The position numbers and the translations under genes were made by a program. Shown here in pieces: positions 9,686 through 18,677 of a stretch of 64,000 nucleotides of DNA. The notes beneath the pieces are model-generated. The model was not told the origin of the DNA. It saw only the letters and a program-made list of their open reading frames with translations, and did not search any database. The stretch is from Mannheimia haemolytica (lineage in GTDB: Bacteria > Pseudomonadota > Gammaproteobacteria > Enterobacterales > Pasteurellaceae), in NCBI RefSeq assembly GCF_004342115.1, contig NZ_SMAC01000005.1, forward strand, positions 35,843-99,842, in the 5' to 3' direction. Position 1 is the first letter of the stretch; each line of letters begins with the position of its first letter.

Positions 9686-12346
9686 GTGATTGAACAACTT
9701 AAACCACACCTAAAAGGCAAAGAGAACTTGATCAAACTTATGCTTTTGTTGACCGGCTTTTTGGGCGTTTATTTGCTAATTGCTTGGGCAAGTTATAGTC
9801 CATTAGATAATGCTTGGTCTGTTGCAAGCAGCATTACACAAACAACCTTGAATAAAACAGGTCACTTTGGTGCTTGGAGTATTGATATGCTCTATGCAAT
9901 GTTTGGTAAGGTTGCAGTTTTAGTACCTATTGCATTAATTATTTTCTCAATTTATAGCTTGGGAATGGGTTTAAGTGTCGATATGAAATGGAAAACTGTC
10001 TTCATTCGCCTAGCCAGTTTCTTATTATTGATGGTCGGTCTTGCCGGGTTATTTAGCGTGCTTTTTTCAAACTCAGCTTATTATCTGTCGGGTGGCTTTG
10101 TCGGTGGAGTTTGGGAGACAATATTATCTGATACTATCGGACAATTTGGTGCCTTATTGATTGCAATGCTTTTTACTATAGCTGGCTTATATTTTTGCTC
10201 TGTTCAATCATTATTGCCAATATTAACGCAATTTTATGAGTGGATAATGGCAAAATCAGAAGAGAGCAAAACAGCTGAATCTCTTCAGCATTTGCAAAAT
10301 ACTGAGCAAAAACAACCGCTTGTAACTGAAAATGAAGCGGTGGAAGTTGTAGATGACCATAAACCGCAATTTACCGATATCTCCGCCTTTAAACGCCCAA
10401 ACATTGGTGGTTTAAGACACTCGGAAAATGTAGAGATAGATAACCGAGAAATGTATGAAATTGAAAGAGATCTTGAGCTACCGACTATTAATATTTTAAT
10501 ACAGCCTGATATGGTTAACCAAGTTGCGGAACAAGCTACATCGGGCTATGAGTTACCAAACGAAGAATCCAATGTATTGCAAATGCCGACCATTCGCTTA
10601 AATACCGCTATCGAAAACGAGGTGGATACAATCGAAAACAGTTCATCATTGGAAGACCTGAAAATAGCAGAATCTATGTTACCTCAAACTCAGCTTGATA
10701 ATGATATTGAAGATACTGAAGAAGCTATTGACGATGTGCGTGAAATTACACCGGAATTTATGGTAACGCCGCCCAAGGCGATGAAAGATGTGTCTGAGCA
10801 GCCAGCCTATCCAAAAGGCTATGGTGATACGTTAATTCACCCGTTGTTACAACGAAAAGTGATAACCGAAAAACCGACAACACCATTGCCAACGCTAGAT
10901 TTGTTGGATAAAGCACCGATTCAAAGCCAGCAAATTACCGAACAGGAAATACGAGAAACCTCTGTGCGGCTAGAAGCAGAATTAGCAAACTTTGGCGTAA
11001 AAGCTACCGTTGAAGATGTATTGGTCGGTCCGGTAGTGACCCGTTATGAAATCCAACCGGCTGCCGGGGTAAAAGCCTCCAAAATTACCAATTTAGCGAG
11101 CGATATAGCTCGTGGCTTAATGTTTAAAGCGATTAGGATTACTGAAGTTATCCCAAACAAACCTTATATGGGTATTGAAACTCCGAATAAACACCGTGAA
11201 ACAGTGTGGTTGCGTGATGTGCTAGACAGCGATGAATTCCGCAATACCACTGCAACATTGCCAATGGCACTAGGTAAAGACATCAGTGGTGAGCCTGTGG
11301 TGGTCGATATGGCGAAAATGCCACACTTACTGGTGGCAGGGCAGACCGGTGGGGGTAAATCGGTTGGGGTGAATACGATGATTTTAAGTCTATTGTTCAA
11401 ACTTACACCAGAACAAGTCCGCTTTATTATGATTGACCCTAAAGTGGTGGAGCTTTCCATTTATAACGATATTCCTCACTTATTAACGCCGGTAGTAACC
11501 GATATGAAAAAAGCTGCCAACGCACTACGCTGGGCGGTGGAGGAAATGGAACGCCGTTATTTGCTGGTAAGCCATTTACAGGTGCGTAATATTGAAGGCT
11601 ATAATGCGAAAATCGACCAAGCGGCAGCGATGAATTTGCCGATTCCAGATCCAACGTGGCGACCGGGCGATTCAATGGATAGCCTTCCGCCTCCGCTACA
11701 AAAATTAAGCTATATTGTGCTGATTGTCGATGAGTTTGCGGATTTAATGATGTCTGCCGGTAAAGAAGTGGAAGAGTACATTATGCGAATTGCTCAAAAA
11801 GCCCGAGCGGTGGGAATTCACTTAATTCTTGCTACCCAACGTCCGTCAACCGATGTGATTACCGGCGTGATTAAAGCCAATATTCCAAGCCGGATTGCGT
11901 TTACAGTAGCGAGCCAAATTGACTCAAGAACTATTTTAGATTCAGGTGGAGCAGAGGCATTATTAGGGCGAGGCGATATGCTCTATTCAGGAGCTGGCAG
12001 CCCGGATATTATTCGGATACACGGTGCGTTTATGAAAGACGAAGAAGTGCAACGCGTGGCGGATAATTGGCGGGCAAGAAGAAAACCAAACTACTTGGAA
12101 AGCATTGTGGAATCCCGCTCGGAAGAGGCTGATGGCAAAAACGATGGCGGAACGGGCGATTTAGATCCGCTATTTGATGAGGTTGTTGAATATATCACGG
12201 AAACCGGTTCGGTCTCTATCAGTAATATTCAACGCCGCTTCTCGCTTGGTTTTAACCGTGCGGCTAGAATTGTGGATCAAATGGAAGCTCAAGGCATTGT
12301 TTCTGAGCCACTTAAAGGTGGCAAACGAGAAGTGCTGGCGAGGTAA
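9686..12346 (+). CDS. ftsK: DNA translocase FtsK
   Basis: Septal DNA pump that directs chromosome ends to the division site and activates XerCD recombination at dif. Four membrane segments lie in the first about 180 residues, then an acidic linker, the RecA-like motor with Walker A GQTGGGKS (about 552-559) and Walker B YIVLIVDEFADL, and the C-terminal gamma winged helix that reads KOPS (about residues 825-886). The start is GTG, supported by TAAGGAG. At 886 aa the linker is shorter than in E. coli (1329 aa), usual for this family. It is relevant to the dif-integrated prophage in this window. Confidence 0.96.
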   Translation: MIEQLKPHLKGKENLIKLMLLLTGFLGVYLLIAWASYSPLDNAWSVASSITQTTLNKTGHFGAWSIDMLYAMFGKVAVLVPIALIIFSIYSLGMGLSVDMKWKTVFIRLASFLLLMVGLAGLFSVLFSNSAYYLSGGFVGGVWETILSDTIGQFGALLIAMLFTIAGLYFCSVQSLLPILTQFYEWIMAKSEESKTAESLQHLQNTEQKQPLVTENEAVEVVDDHKPQFTDISAFKRPNIGGLRHSENVEIDNREMYEIERDLELPTINILIQPDMVNQVAEQATSGYELPNEESNVLQMPTIRLNTAIENEVDTIENSSSLEDLKIAESMLPQTQLDNDIEDTEEAIDDVREITPEFMVTPPKAMKDVSEQPAYPKGYGDTLIHPLLQRKVITEKPTTPLPTLDLLDKAPIQSQQITEQEIRETSVRLEAELANFGVKATVEDVLVGPVVTRYEIQPAAGVKASKITNLASDIARGLMFKAIRITEVIPNKPYMGIETPNKHRETVWLRDVLDSDEFRNTTATLPMALGKDISGEPVVVDMAKMPHLLVAGQTGGGKSVGVNTMILSLLFKLTPEQVRFIMIDPKVVELSIYNDIPHLLTPVVTDMKKAANALRWAVEEMERRYLLVSHLQVRNIEGYNAKIDQAAAMNLPIPDPTWRPGDSMDSLPPPLQKLSYIVLIVDEFADLMMSAGKEVEEYIMRIAQKARAVGIHLILATQRPSTDVITGVIKANIPSRIAFTVASQIDSRTILDSGGAEALLGRGDMLYSGAGSPDIIRIHGAFMKDEEVQRVADNWRARRKPNYLESIVESRSEEADGKNDGGTGDLDPLFDEVVEYITETGSVSISNIQRRFSLGFNRAARIVDQMEAQGIVSEPLKGGKREVLAR

Positions 12347-12352
12347 AACACA

Positions 12353-12412
12353 TACAAGCGGTTAGATTTCTGTGAAATTTTGCAAATTTTGACAAAAATC
12401 TAACCGCTTGTA
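12353..12412. terminator. Paired uptake-sequence hairpin after ftsK
   Basis: Arms 12353-12369 and 12396-12412 are perfectly complementary over 17 bp and each contains an ACAAGCGGT uptake word. The hairpin lies seven bases after the ftsK stop and is a likely terminator. Confidence 0.75.
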
Positions 12413-12497
12413 TTTATCTAATGCTAAATAAGCATAGTATAAGGCTAGTCTTTGGGCTAAAATTAACGCAATTTTTACATCTTTTAAGGTTGAATAT

Positions 12498-13337
12498 ATG
12501 CGATTAGATGATATTAAAGAAAGTAAAAATGTTGAAGACAGAAGATTCAACAATGTGGGTAGAACTAAGGTTGGTAGAGGGAAAGGTGGAATATTAACCT
12601 TTATTATCGTGCTTGTTGGAGCTTATTATGGTGTTGACTTAACAGGTTTAATGGGCGGTGGCGTAGAATATGAGGAGCAGACATCAGCATTAAATGAAAG
12701 TGAAGAAAAACAGCTAAGAACCTTATCCGCTAAAGTATTAACGACCACAGAAAATATTTGGACTTCCTACTTCCAGCAAAATGGTCTAACTTATAAAGAG
12801 CCGTCTTTGGTGCTTTACCGTGGGGCAATTCAAACTGCCTGTGGCACCGGTCAATCTGCAATGGGTCCTTTCTATTGCCCTGTCGATCAAAAGGTTTATT
12901 TAGATTTATCATTCTATGATGATATGCGTAAAAAATTAAGAGCATCGGGCGATTTTGCCTTCTCTTACGTGATTGCACACGAGGTTGGCCACCACGTCCA
13001 AAATTTATTGGGCATAACAAGCAAAACCCAACGGGCTCAAATGAAAGCCTCATCTAAAGCCGAAGCAAACCAAATTTCAGTCAATGTAGAATTGCAAGCT
13101 GACTGTTTTGCCGGCGTTTGGGGACACCAACTCGCAAAAGCCAACCGATTAGAGGAAGGCGATGTGGAAGAAGCCTTTAATGCTGCCCAAGCAGTTGGAG
13201 ATGACCGATTACAGCAACAAAGTCGTGGCTATGTCGTGCCGGATAGCTTCACCCACGGCTCATCTGCACAGCGTTTGGCTTGGTTTAGAAAAGGTTTAAC
13301 CACAGGAAATCCTGCAGTTTGTAATACATTTAATTAA
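12498..13337 (+). CDS. ypfJ: YpfJ-type neutral zinc metallopeptidase, membrane anchored
   Basis: Member of the putative neutral zinc metallopeptidase family (PF04228). One membrane segment lies at about residues 31-50 (GGILTFIIVLVGAYYGV), placing the catalytic domain outside the cytoplasm. The zinc-binding HEVGHH motif begins at His161, and a downstream glutamate in the NVELQADCFAG segment is the likely third ligand. The 279-aa length is normal. Its physiological substrate is unknown. It is monocistronic by position, between the ftsK terminator and the aroG promoter. Confidence 0.88.
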   Translation: MRLDDIKESKNVEDRRFNNVGRTKVGRGKGGILTFIIVLVGAYYGVDLTGLMGGGVEYEEQTSALNESEEKQLRTLSAKVLTTTENIWTSYFQQNGLTYKEPSLVLYRGAIQTACGTGQSAMGPFYCPVDQKVYLDLSFYDDMRKKLRASGDFAFSYVIAHEVGHHVQNLLGITSKTQRAQMKASSKAEANQISVNVELQADCFAGVWGHQLAKANRLEEGDVEEAFNAAQAVGDDRLQQQSRGYVVPDSFTHGSSAQRLAWFRKGLTTGNPAVCNTFN

Positions 13338-13353
13338 AAAATAATTAAATTAT

Positions 13354-13393
13354 TTGAAATCTTTTTATTATCGTACTACTATGATAGTACGAT
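13354..13393 (+). promoter_or_regulatory. aroG promoter with candidate TrpR operator
   Basis: A good sigma-70 promoter is visible: TTGAAA at 13354-13359, a 17-bp spacer and TACTAT at 13377-13382. The -10 is covered by the perfect dyad ATCGTACTA-N6-TAGTACGAT (13370-13393). The ACTA-N6-TAGT half-site arrangement is that of E. coli TrpR operators. Tryptophan-dependent repression of this DAHP synthase gene is therefore inferred. Confidence 0.75.
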
Positions 13394-13425
13394 TTTATTT
13401 TCATTTTATTTAGAGAGTGAACACA

Positions 13426-14508
13426 ATGTCTTATATCAAAAATGACGATGTCAGAATTACCAGTATTGAAGAATTACTACCACCTATTGCATTACTGGAA
13501 GCCTATCCGGCAAGTGATGTTGCAGCGGAAACCGTTGCTAAAACCCGTCAATCAATCCACAAAATTTTACACGGTGCGGATGATCGCTTATTAGTGGTGA
13601 TTGGACCTTGCTCCATTCACGACCCGAAAGCGGCATTAGAATATGCACAAAAAATTAAAGCAATGCGTGCTGATCCGAAAATTAACCAAAACTTAGAAGT
13701 GGTGATGCGTGTCTATTTTGAAAAACCCCGTACAACCGTTGGTTGGAAAGGCTTAATTAACGACCCTTATTTGAACGAAACCTTTGCCTTAAACGATGGT
13801 TTACGCATTGCCCGTAAAGTATTATCTGATATTAATGATTTAAGCGTGCCGACTGCCGGCGAGTTTTTGGATATGATTACACCACAATATGTGGCTGACT
13901 TTATGAGCTGGGGAGCAATTGGGGCGAGAACGACTGAATCTCAAGTCCACCGTGAATTAGCCTCTGGTTTATCCTGTGCGGTAGGTTTTAAAAACGGCAC
14001 GAATGGTAGTGTGAAAATTGCATTAGATGCAATTTCTTCCGCAAAATCGCCACACCATTTCTTATCGGTCACTAAATTCGGGCATTCTGCGATTGTTTCA
14101 ACAGCAGGAAATCCTGACTGTCACATTATTTTGCGTGGTGGCGATAGCGCAACCAACTACGATGCTGACTCCGTTGCAGCGGCTTGTGCTGCGATTGAGA
14201 AATCCGGCGGACGTCCACACGTGATGATCGATTTCAGCCACGCTAACAGCCAGAAGCAGTTCAAACGCCAAATGGACGTTTGTGCTGATGTGTGCAACCA
14301 AATTGCAGGTGGATCAGACTTTATTTCAGGTGTGATGATTGAAAGCCACTTGGTAGAAGGTCGCCAAGACTTAATTGAAGGCAAAGGTTTAGAGGCGTTA
14401 GTTTACGGACAAAGTATTACAGACGGTTGTATTGGTTGGGAAGATAGCGAAAAAGCGTTATTTGCACTGGCACAAGCGGTCGAAAAACGCCGACAATTTG
14501 CAAAATAA
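13426..14508 (+). CDS. aroG: 3-deoxy-D-arabino-heptulosonate 7-phosphate synthase (AroG type)
   Basis: First enzyme of the shikimate pathway, joining phosphoenolpyruvate and erythrose 4-phosphate. It is a class I (AroFGH) enzyme: LVVIGPCSIHDP (about residues 57-68), the FEKPRTTVGWKGL active-site stretch, ARTTESQVHRELASGLS and the HANSQKQF C-terminal motif are all intact. I start at ATG 13426 (MSYIKNDD); a GTG three codons earlier has no better site. The product is 360 aa. The upstream TrpR-like operator suggests repression by tryptophan, although the protein looks closest to the phenylalanine-sensitive AroG. Confidence 0.94.
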   Translation: MSYIKNDDVRITSIEELLPPIALLEAYPASDVAAETVAKTRQSIHKILHGADDRLLVVIGPCSIHDPKAALEYAQKIKAMRADPKINQNLEVVMRVYFEKPRTTVGWKGLINDPYLNETFALNDGLRIARKVLSDINDLSVPTAGEFLDMITPQYVADFMSWGAIGARTTESQVHRELASGLSCAVGFKNGTNGSVKIALDAISSAKSPHHFLSVTKFGHSAIVSTAGNPDCHIILRGGDSATNYDADSVAAACAAIEKSGGRPHVMIDFSHANSQKQFKRQMDVCADVCNQIAGGSDFISGVMIESHLVEGRQDLIEGKGLEALVYGQSITDGCIGWEDSEKALFALAQAVEKRRQFAK

Positions 14509-14519
14509 TCTTTTCATTG

Positions 14520-14547
14520 AGGGCGAATACAATTCGCCCTTTCTTTG
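14520..14547 (+). terminator. Rho-independent terminator of aroG
   Basis: AGGGCGAAT (14520-14528) and ATTCGCCCT (14532-14540) form a 9-bp stem followed by TTCTTTG, 11 bases after the aroG stop. Confidence 0.85.
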
Positions 14548-14587
14548 TTTAACCTTAAAGCAAATTCAATTTGTTCAAACTAAAAAT

Positions 14588-15283
14588 ATGATGAAATCTA
14601 CTATTCTTGCTTTAGATACTGCCACAGAGGCTTGCTCTGTAGCGTTACAACATAACGGAAATATCACTTTCTTAGAAGAAATCAGCCCTCGTTCCCATAC
14701 CCAGCGAATTTTGCCGATGGTCGATGAATTACTTCATCAAGCCAATATCGAACTCAAAGAAGTAAATTATTTAGTATTCGGACGTGGTCCGGGCAGTTTT
14801 ACCGGCGTGAGAGTAGGTGTAAGTGTGGCTCAAGGGTTAGCGATGGGGGCGAATTTGTCGGTGGTCGCTGTTTCCAACTTAAAAGCAATGGCAGAAGAGG
14901 CATATCAAAAATTAGGGGCAACAAAGGTAATTGCCTTAATTGATGCCCGAATGAATGAAGTTTACTTTGCTCAATTTGAACGAAAGGGTGCAGAATGGAA
15001 TGAAGTAGTGGCTGAACAAGTCTGTTCGCCCGAAGCTGCAATAGGCCAATTTCAAGTAAGTGAAGAGACTGTGGTGGTTGGCACAGGTTGGGCGGCATAT
15101 TTGCAATTTTCTGAGCAAAATCTACCGCTTGTTATTAGCGATATCACTTTGCCTTCCAGTCGATATATGCTTTCGATTGCTGAAACTGAAATCCTAAAAG
15201 GGAATACTCTATCTGCCCTTGAAATAGAACCGGTGTATTTGCGTAATGAAGTCACTTGGGAAAAATTACCGCATAAGCAATAA
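14588..15283 (+). CDS. tsaB: tRNA threonylcarbamoyladenosine biosynthesis protein TsaB
   Basis: Scaffold partner of TsaD in making the t6A37 modification of ANN-decoding tRNAs. The ASKHA-type N-terminus ILALDTATEACSVAL and the conserved GRGPGSFTGVRVGVSVAQGLA segment (about residues 65-85) identify the family. The open frame runs back into aroG, but homology begins at the MMKSTILALD pair of ATG codons (14588 or 14591), giving about 231 aa, the normal length. The Shine-Dalgarno is weak. It ends 14 bp from the convergent TauE-like gene. Confidence 0.93.
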   Translation: MMKSTILALDTATEACSVALQHNGNITFLEEISPRSHTQRILPMVDELLHQANIELKEVNYLVFGRGPGSFTGVRVGVSVAQGLAMGANLSVVAVSNLKAMAEEAYQKLGATKVIALIDARMNEVYFAQFERKGAEWNEVVAEQVCSPEAAIGQFQVSEETVVVGTGWAAYLQFSEQNLPLVISDITLPSSRYMLSIAETEILKGNTLSALEIEPVYLRNEVTWEKLPHKQ

Positions 15284-15297
15284 CACTACGCTTTTTG

Positions 15298-16095
15298 CTA
15301 AATAAAGAAGTATTGCAAGAACCCCGTATAACAAGCAATGCCAAATAAGATCATACCTAGTAGCTTCGTGGTTAATTCGGGGCTTAAAATATTGCGCAAT
15401 TTCATTGAAAAATAGACCGTAAAAAGCGAACTCATTACCACAATGCCGACAATCGCAAAATTCACATAGCCGATTTGCCAAGTTGCTAAGGTTGAATTCA
15501 ACACAAAAGGGCGGGATAAGTAGCCATATAAATTGCCGATTCCGCCAATCACCATCATATAGTTAGTATAAACTGCAACCTGTTTCGGTGAAACCGAGCG
15601 TATTTGCGTGACAATCGGAGCCATAATCGAACCGCCGCCAATGCCGGTAATACCTGCAATTAAACCGCCTAAACTGCACATTGTGGCATTAGATACTGCT
15701 TCTTTTGGTTTAGGTTTAACTCTTGGTTTGTGAAATAGGGTTTTAAATGAAAGTGTCAGCAGGGTTAGAATAAAGATAGCGATAATGCTGTTATCAGAGA
15801 AAAGAAAACTGAGTTCAAACCCAATTTGTACGCCTAACATCATCGCAAGTGACCAAATCAACACATTTTTTCGATTGATTTTTATCTGTTGATGGTGGAA
15901 TAAGCATAAATTGATAGTGGCTGAACCAATCACAATGGTAAGAGAGCAGGCGGAAATCACTTGGAGAGGCAGTTCAGGAAACAGTGAATGTAAAATCGGC
16001 ATCATTAAAACACCGCCGCCAATCCCAAATAGTGCAGAAGTGATATTGACTACAACACCACAAATGATCAAAATAATTATCACGGCCATTGTCAT
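15298..16095 (-). CDS. TSUP-family (TauE/SafE) anion exporter
   Basis: Membrane protein of the sulfite exporter TauE/SafE family (PF01925). Two internally related halves each begin with a glycine-rich helix: FGIGGGVLMMPIL near the N-terminus and GIGGGSIMAPIV in the second half. The start at ATG 16095 has an AGGAGA Shine-Dalgarno; upstream codons in frame lack support. The product is 265 aa with about eight helices. It is divergent from the Crp/Fnr-like regulator and close to a sulfatase system, so export of sulfite or sulfate released from sulfate esters is a reasonable but unproven role. Confidence 0.82.
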   Translation of the reverse strand: MTMAVIIILIICGVVVNITSALFGIGGGVLMMPILHSLFPELPLQVISACSLTIVIGSATINLCLFHHQQIKINRKNVLIWSLAMMLGVQIGFELSFLFSDNSIIAIFILTLLTLSFKTLFHKPRVKPKPKEAVSNATMCSLGGLIAGITGIGGGSIMAPIVTQIRSVSPKQVAVYTNYMMVIGGIGNLYGYLSRPFVLNSTLATWQIGYVNFAIVGIVVMSSLFTVYFSMKLRNILSPELTTKLLGMILFGIACYTGFLQYFFI

Positions 16096-16147
16096 AATCC
16101 ATCTCCTAAAGTGCGATAAGTATGCAAAATTTTCTAAATAAAGGATT

Positions 16148-16161
16148 ATGATCGCAATCAT
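16148..16161. promoter_or_regulatory. FNR-type dyad between the exporter and regulator genes
   Basis: ATGATCGCAATCAT contains TGAT-N4-ATCA, the core of FNR binding sites, centred about 40 bases before the regulator's start and about 60 bases from the divergent exporter start. It could be bound by FNR or by the neighbouring Crp/Fnr-family protein itself. Confidence 0.5.
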
Positions 16162-16193
16162 ATATGGCAAAAATAAAATAATAAGGATAATCA

Positions 16194-16745
16194 ATGAACA
16201 ATATGCCAACCCCCGAACAATTGATGTCTTGCCAATTAAGTGTAATGTCTGATCTAGAAAAAGGAGTCGTCATTTATTCTCAGGGTTATCACGCCAGAGA
16301 ATTTTATTTTTTAAAGAGTGGCTTGATAGGGCTGTATCATATGCTGGAAAATGGTAAAGAGAGCTTAGTAAGGGTTTATAAAGCCTGTGATTACTTTGGT
16401 TTTCGGACCTTTTTTGGTAACAGCACTTACCATTGTTCAGCCCGAGTTTTGCAGCCGGCAGAACTGATACGAATTACCCCATTAAATTTTATGGAGTTTT
16501 GGGCAAACAATTCTGACTTAATTATCTCCCTATTAAAACAGCTCTCTACAGAATTACAAGATGCAGAACATCGTTTATCGATGGTGTCCTATCAAAAAAC
16601 GCAAGAGCGGGTAATAAGCAGCATCCACTATTTACATCAACGTTACCCCAATTATCACTGGACTAACCGTGAAATCGCTGAATTTGCAGGTTGTGAAACC
16701 GAAACAGCAATTCGGTTACGGCGGGAATTAAAGAAAATCAGTTAA
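16194..16745 (+). CDS. Crp/Fnr-family transcriptional regulator
   Basis: The N-terminal cyclic-nucleotide-binding beta-roll is recognisable (GVVIYSQGYHAREFYFLKSG, about residues 24-43). A long dimerisation helix follows, and the C-terminal helix-turn-helix ends in TNREIAEFAGCETETAIRLRRELKK. At 183 aa it is shorter than Crp or Fnr and stops just after the recognition helix. It lacks the N-terminal cysteine cluster of Fnr, so it is probably not an iron-sulfur oxygen sensor. AAGGAT precedes the ATG. Its position beside the exporter, symporter and sulfatase genes suggests it controls them. Confidence 0.82.
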   Translation: MNNMPTPEQLMSCQLSVMSDLEKGVVIYSQGYHAREFYFLKSGLIGLYHMLENGKESLVRVYKACDYFGFRTFFGNSTYHCSARVLQPAELIRITPLNFMEFWANNSDLIISLLKQLSTELQDAEHRLSMVSYQKTQERVISSIHYLHQRYPNYHWTNREIAEFAGCETETAIRLRRELKKIS

Positions 16746-16767
16746 ATTGTCATAAATTATTCATAGT

Positions 16768-16783
16768 TGTGATCACCATCACA
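16768..16783 (+). promoter_or_regulatory. CRP-binding site upstream of the symporter gene
   Basis: TGTGA-TCACCA-TCACA matches the CRP consensus TGTGA-N6-TCACA at all ten defined positions. It is centred about 113 bases before the symporter ATG, so catabolite control of the transporter-sulfatase genes is likely. The neighbouring Crp-like protein could also recognise it. Confidence 0.75.
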
Positions 16784-16888
16784 TATCTATTATGACAAAC
16801 ATCATATTCTATCGTTAAAAATAAGATTTATGCTATTGCCGTCTCTAATGGGATATGTCATTTATATAGTCATATTGAGGTGAAGAAT

Positions 16889-18586
16889 ATGTTATTAACA
16901 ATAATTACTTTTCTGGTTGTGACTGGACTAGTCGGGTATATATCCTGGCAAAAAACCAGAAATGACGATCTTTCAACATCTAAAGGTTATTTCTTGGCAG
17001 GGCGTGGCTTGAGTGCTACGATTATCGGCTGTTCAATGGTCTTAACTTCCCTTTCTACCGAGCAACTTATCGGCGTGAATGCCAACTCTTATGCCGGTAA
17101 TTTCTCGATTATTGCGTGGACTGTGCCGGCGGTCATTCCGCTTTGCTTCTTGGCACTTTATCTGTTGCCGAAATATATCCGCAACGGTTACACCACCATT
17201 CCGGAGTTCTTTGAAAACCGTTTCGACCGCCAAACCCGTTTGATTATGTCGGGCTTGTTTTTGGTGTTCTATCTTTTCATCGTCATTCCGACCGCACTTT
17301 ACACCGGTGCGATTGCCTTCAATAAAATCTTCAACCTTGAAACCGCTTTCGGCTTAAGCTACGGGGCGGCGATTACCTACACGGTGATTGCGATTGGTAT
17401 TGTTGGGGCGATTTATGCGATCTTCGGTGGCTTAAAAGCGGTGGCGGTGTCAGACACTTGGAATGCGGTCTTGTTAGTCATTGGGGCATTATTAGTGCCG
17501 GTGTTTGCACTTATCTATTTAGGTAATGGCAGTATGGCAGAAGGGGTGAAAATCATCACCACTACTCACGTTGAAAAATGGAATGCGGTGGGTAGTGCCA
17601 CCGATGCAGTGCCGTGGCCGACCATTTTCACCGGTATTATGGTGGTGCATTTCTTCTACTGGACGACCAACCAAGCCATTGTGCAACGTGCCTTGGGGGC
17701 GAGAGACTTAAAAGCCGGTCAAAAAGGGATCTTAATTGCGGCACTGTTCTTATTATTGCTACCGCTTATCTTAAACTTACCGGGCTTACTCAGCTTCCAT
17801 ATTTTAGGTGAGGGCTTGAAACCGATTGATGTGTCTTACCCTGAATTGGTGAATAAAACTTTCCCAACCGTGCTACAAGGCTTCTTTATTGCCGCACTGT
17901 TCGGGGCGATTTTGAGTACCTTCAACTCGTTCTTAAACTCAGCGGCAACCATTTACTGTAAAGACTTGCTACCGTCTATCAGCAAAAAACAGTTCACAGA
18001 TGCGGAACTTATCCGCTATGCGAAAAAAGTCTCTGCGGTAATGGCGGTGATTACGATGATCTTCGGACCGTTACTGATGTTCGGTTCAGACGGTATTTTC
18101 TTGCTGACCAAACGCTTCGCCGGTTTTGTGAACATTCCGATTGTGGCACTTTTCGCTGTGGGGTTATTCAACAAAACCGTCTCAGGAAAAGCCGCACGCA
18201 TTGCCTTGCTCGCACACGTTATTCTCTACTTCTGCATCGTTTGGGTGTTTGATGTAAAAATCAACTTCGTGTATGTGCAAGCCGGTTTGTTCGTGTTCGA
18301 TGTGGCGTTAATGCTGATTTTAGGCACTTTCTTAAAACGTGCGACCCCATACGAAGACAACAAAATCAACCACGCTAATGTGGACTTAACCGGTTGGGAA
18401 TACGCCCCACTGGCAGTGGCTTCTATCGTATTGGGCTTATTCACGCTATACGCTTTCCTTTCTCCGCTCGGTTTAGCCTCGCCAGACGGCAACCCAGCGA
18501 TGGTGCTGGCGGTGTATGCGGTGCTACAAGCGGTGGTTTGTGTTGTGTTTTTTGCAAAATGTAAAGGTAAAAAGGTTGTGAATTAA
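16889..18586 (+). CDS. Sodium:solute symporter (SSS family)
   Basis: Secondary transporter of the SSS/SglT family (PF00474) with about 14 hydrophobic helices over 565 aa. Typical sequences are the early [20 protein letters not shown], the central [20 protein letters not shown] and [23 protein letters not shown] start at ATG 16889 with GAGG eight bases upstream, rather than the in-frame GTG at 16880. The substrate is unknown. Its neighbours (sulfatase and maturase) suggest import of a sugar or sugar derivative released by desulfation. The coding sequence is visibly more GC-rich than the phage region. Confidence 0.88.
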   Translation: MLLTIITFLVVTGLVGYISWQKTRNDDLSTSKGYFLAGRGLSATIIGCSMVLTSLSTEQLIGVNANSYAGNFSIIAWTVPAVIPLCFLALYLLPKYIRNGYTTIPEFFENRFDRQTRLIMSGLFLVFYLFIVIPTALYTGAIAFNKIFNLETAFGLSYGAAITYTVIAIGIVGAIYAIFGGLKAVAVSDTWNAVLLVIGALLVPVFALIYLGNGSMAEGVKIITTTHVEKWNAVGSATDAVPWPTIFTGIMVVHFFYWTTNQAIVQRALGARDLKAGQKGILIAALFLLLLPLILNLPGLLSFHILGEGLKPIDVSYPELVNKTFPTVLQGFFIAALFGAILSTFNSFLNSAATIYCKDLLPSISKKQFTDAELIRYAKKVSAVMAVITMIFGPLLMFGSDGIFLLTKRFAGFVNIPIVALFAVGLFNKTVSGKAARIALLAHVILYFCIVWVFDVKINFVYVQAGLFVFDVALMLILGTFLKRATPYEDNKINHANVDLTGWEYAPLAVASIVLGLFTLYAFLSPLGLASPDGNPAMVLAVYAVLQAVVCVVFFAKCKGKKVVN

Positions 18587-18633
18587 CCAAATATACACTC
18601 CCCTCTTTTCTAAAGAGGGGAGTGTATATTTGG
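18587..18633 (+). repeat. Perfect 22-bp inverted repeat between symporter and sulfatase genes
   Basis: Arms 18587-18608 and 18612-18633 are exact reverse complements around a 3-nt loop (TCT), beginning with the symporter stop region. No T-run follows, so it is more likely an mRNA-stabilising or processing hairpin that sets different levels for transporter and sulfatase than a simple terminator. An attenuator is the other possibility. Confidence 0.75.
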
Positions 18634-18677
18634 AAGACTATTTCATCAGGGCTCTTGCCCTAACAAAGAGGTCATTT

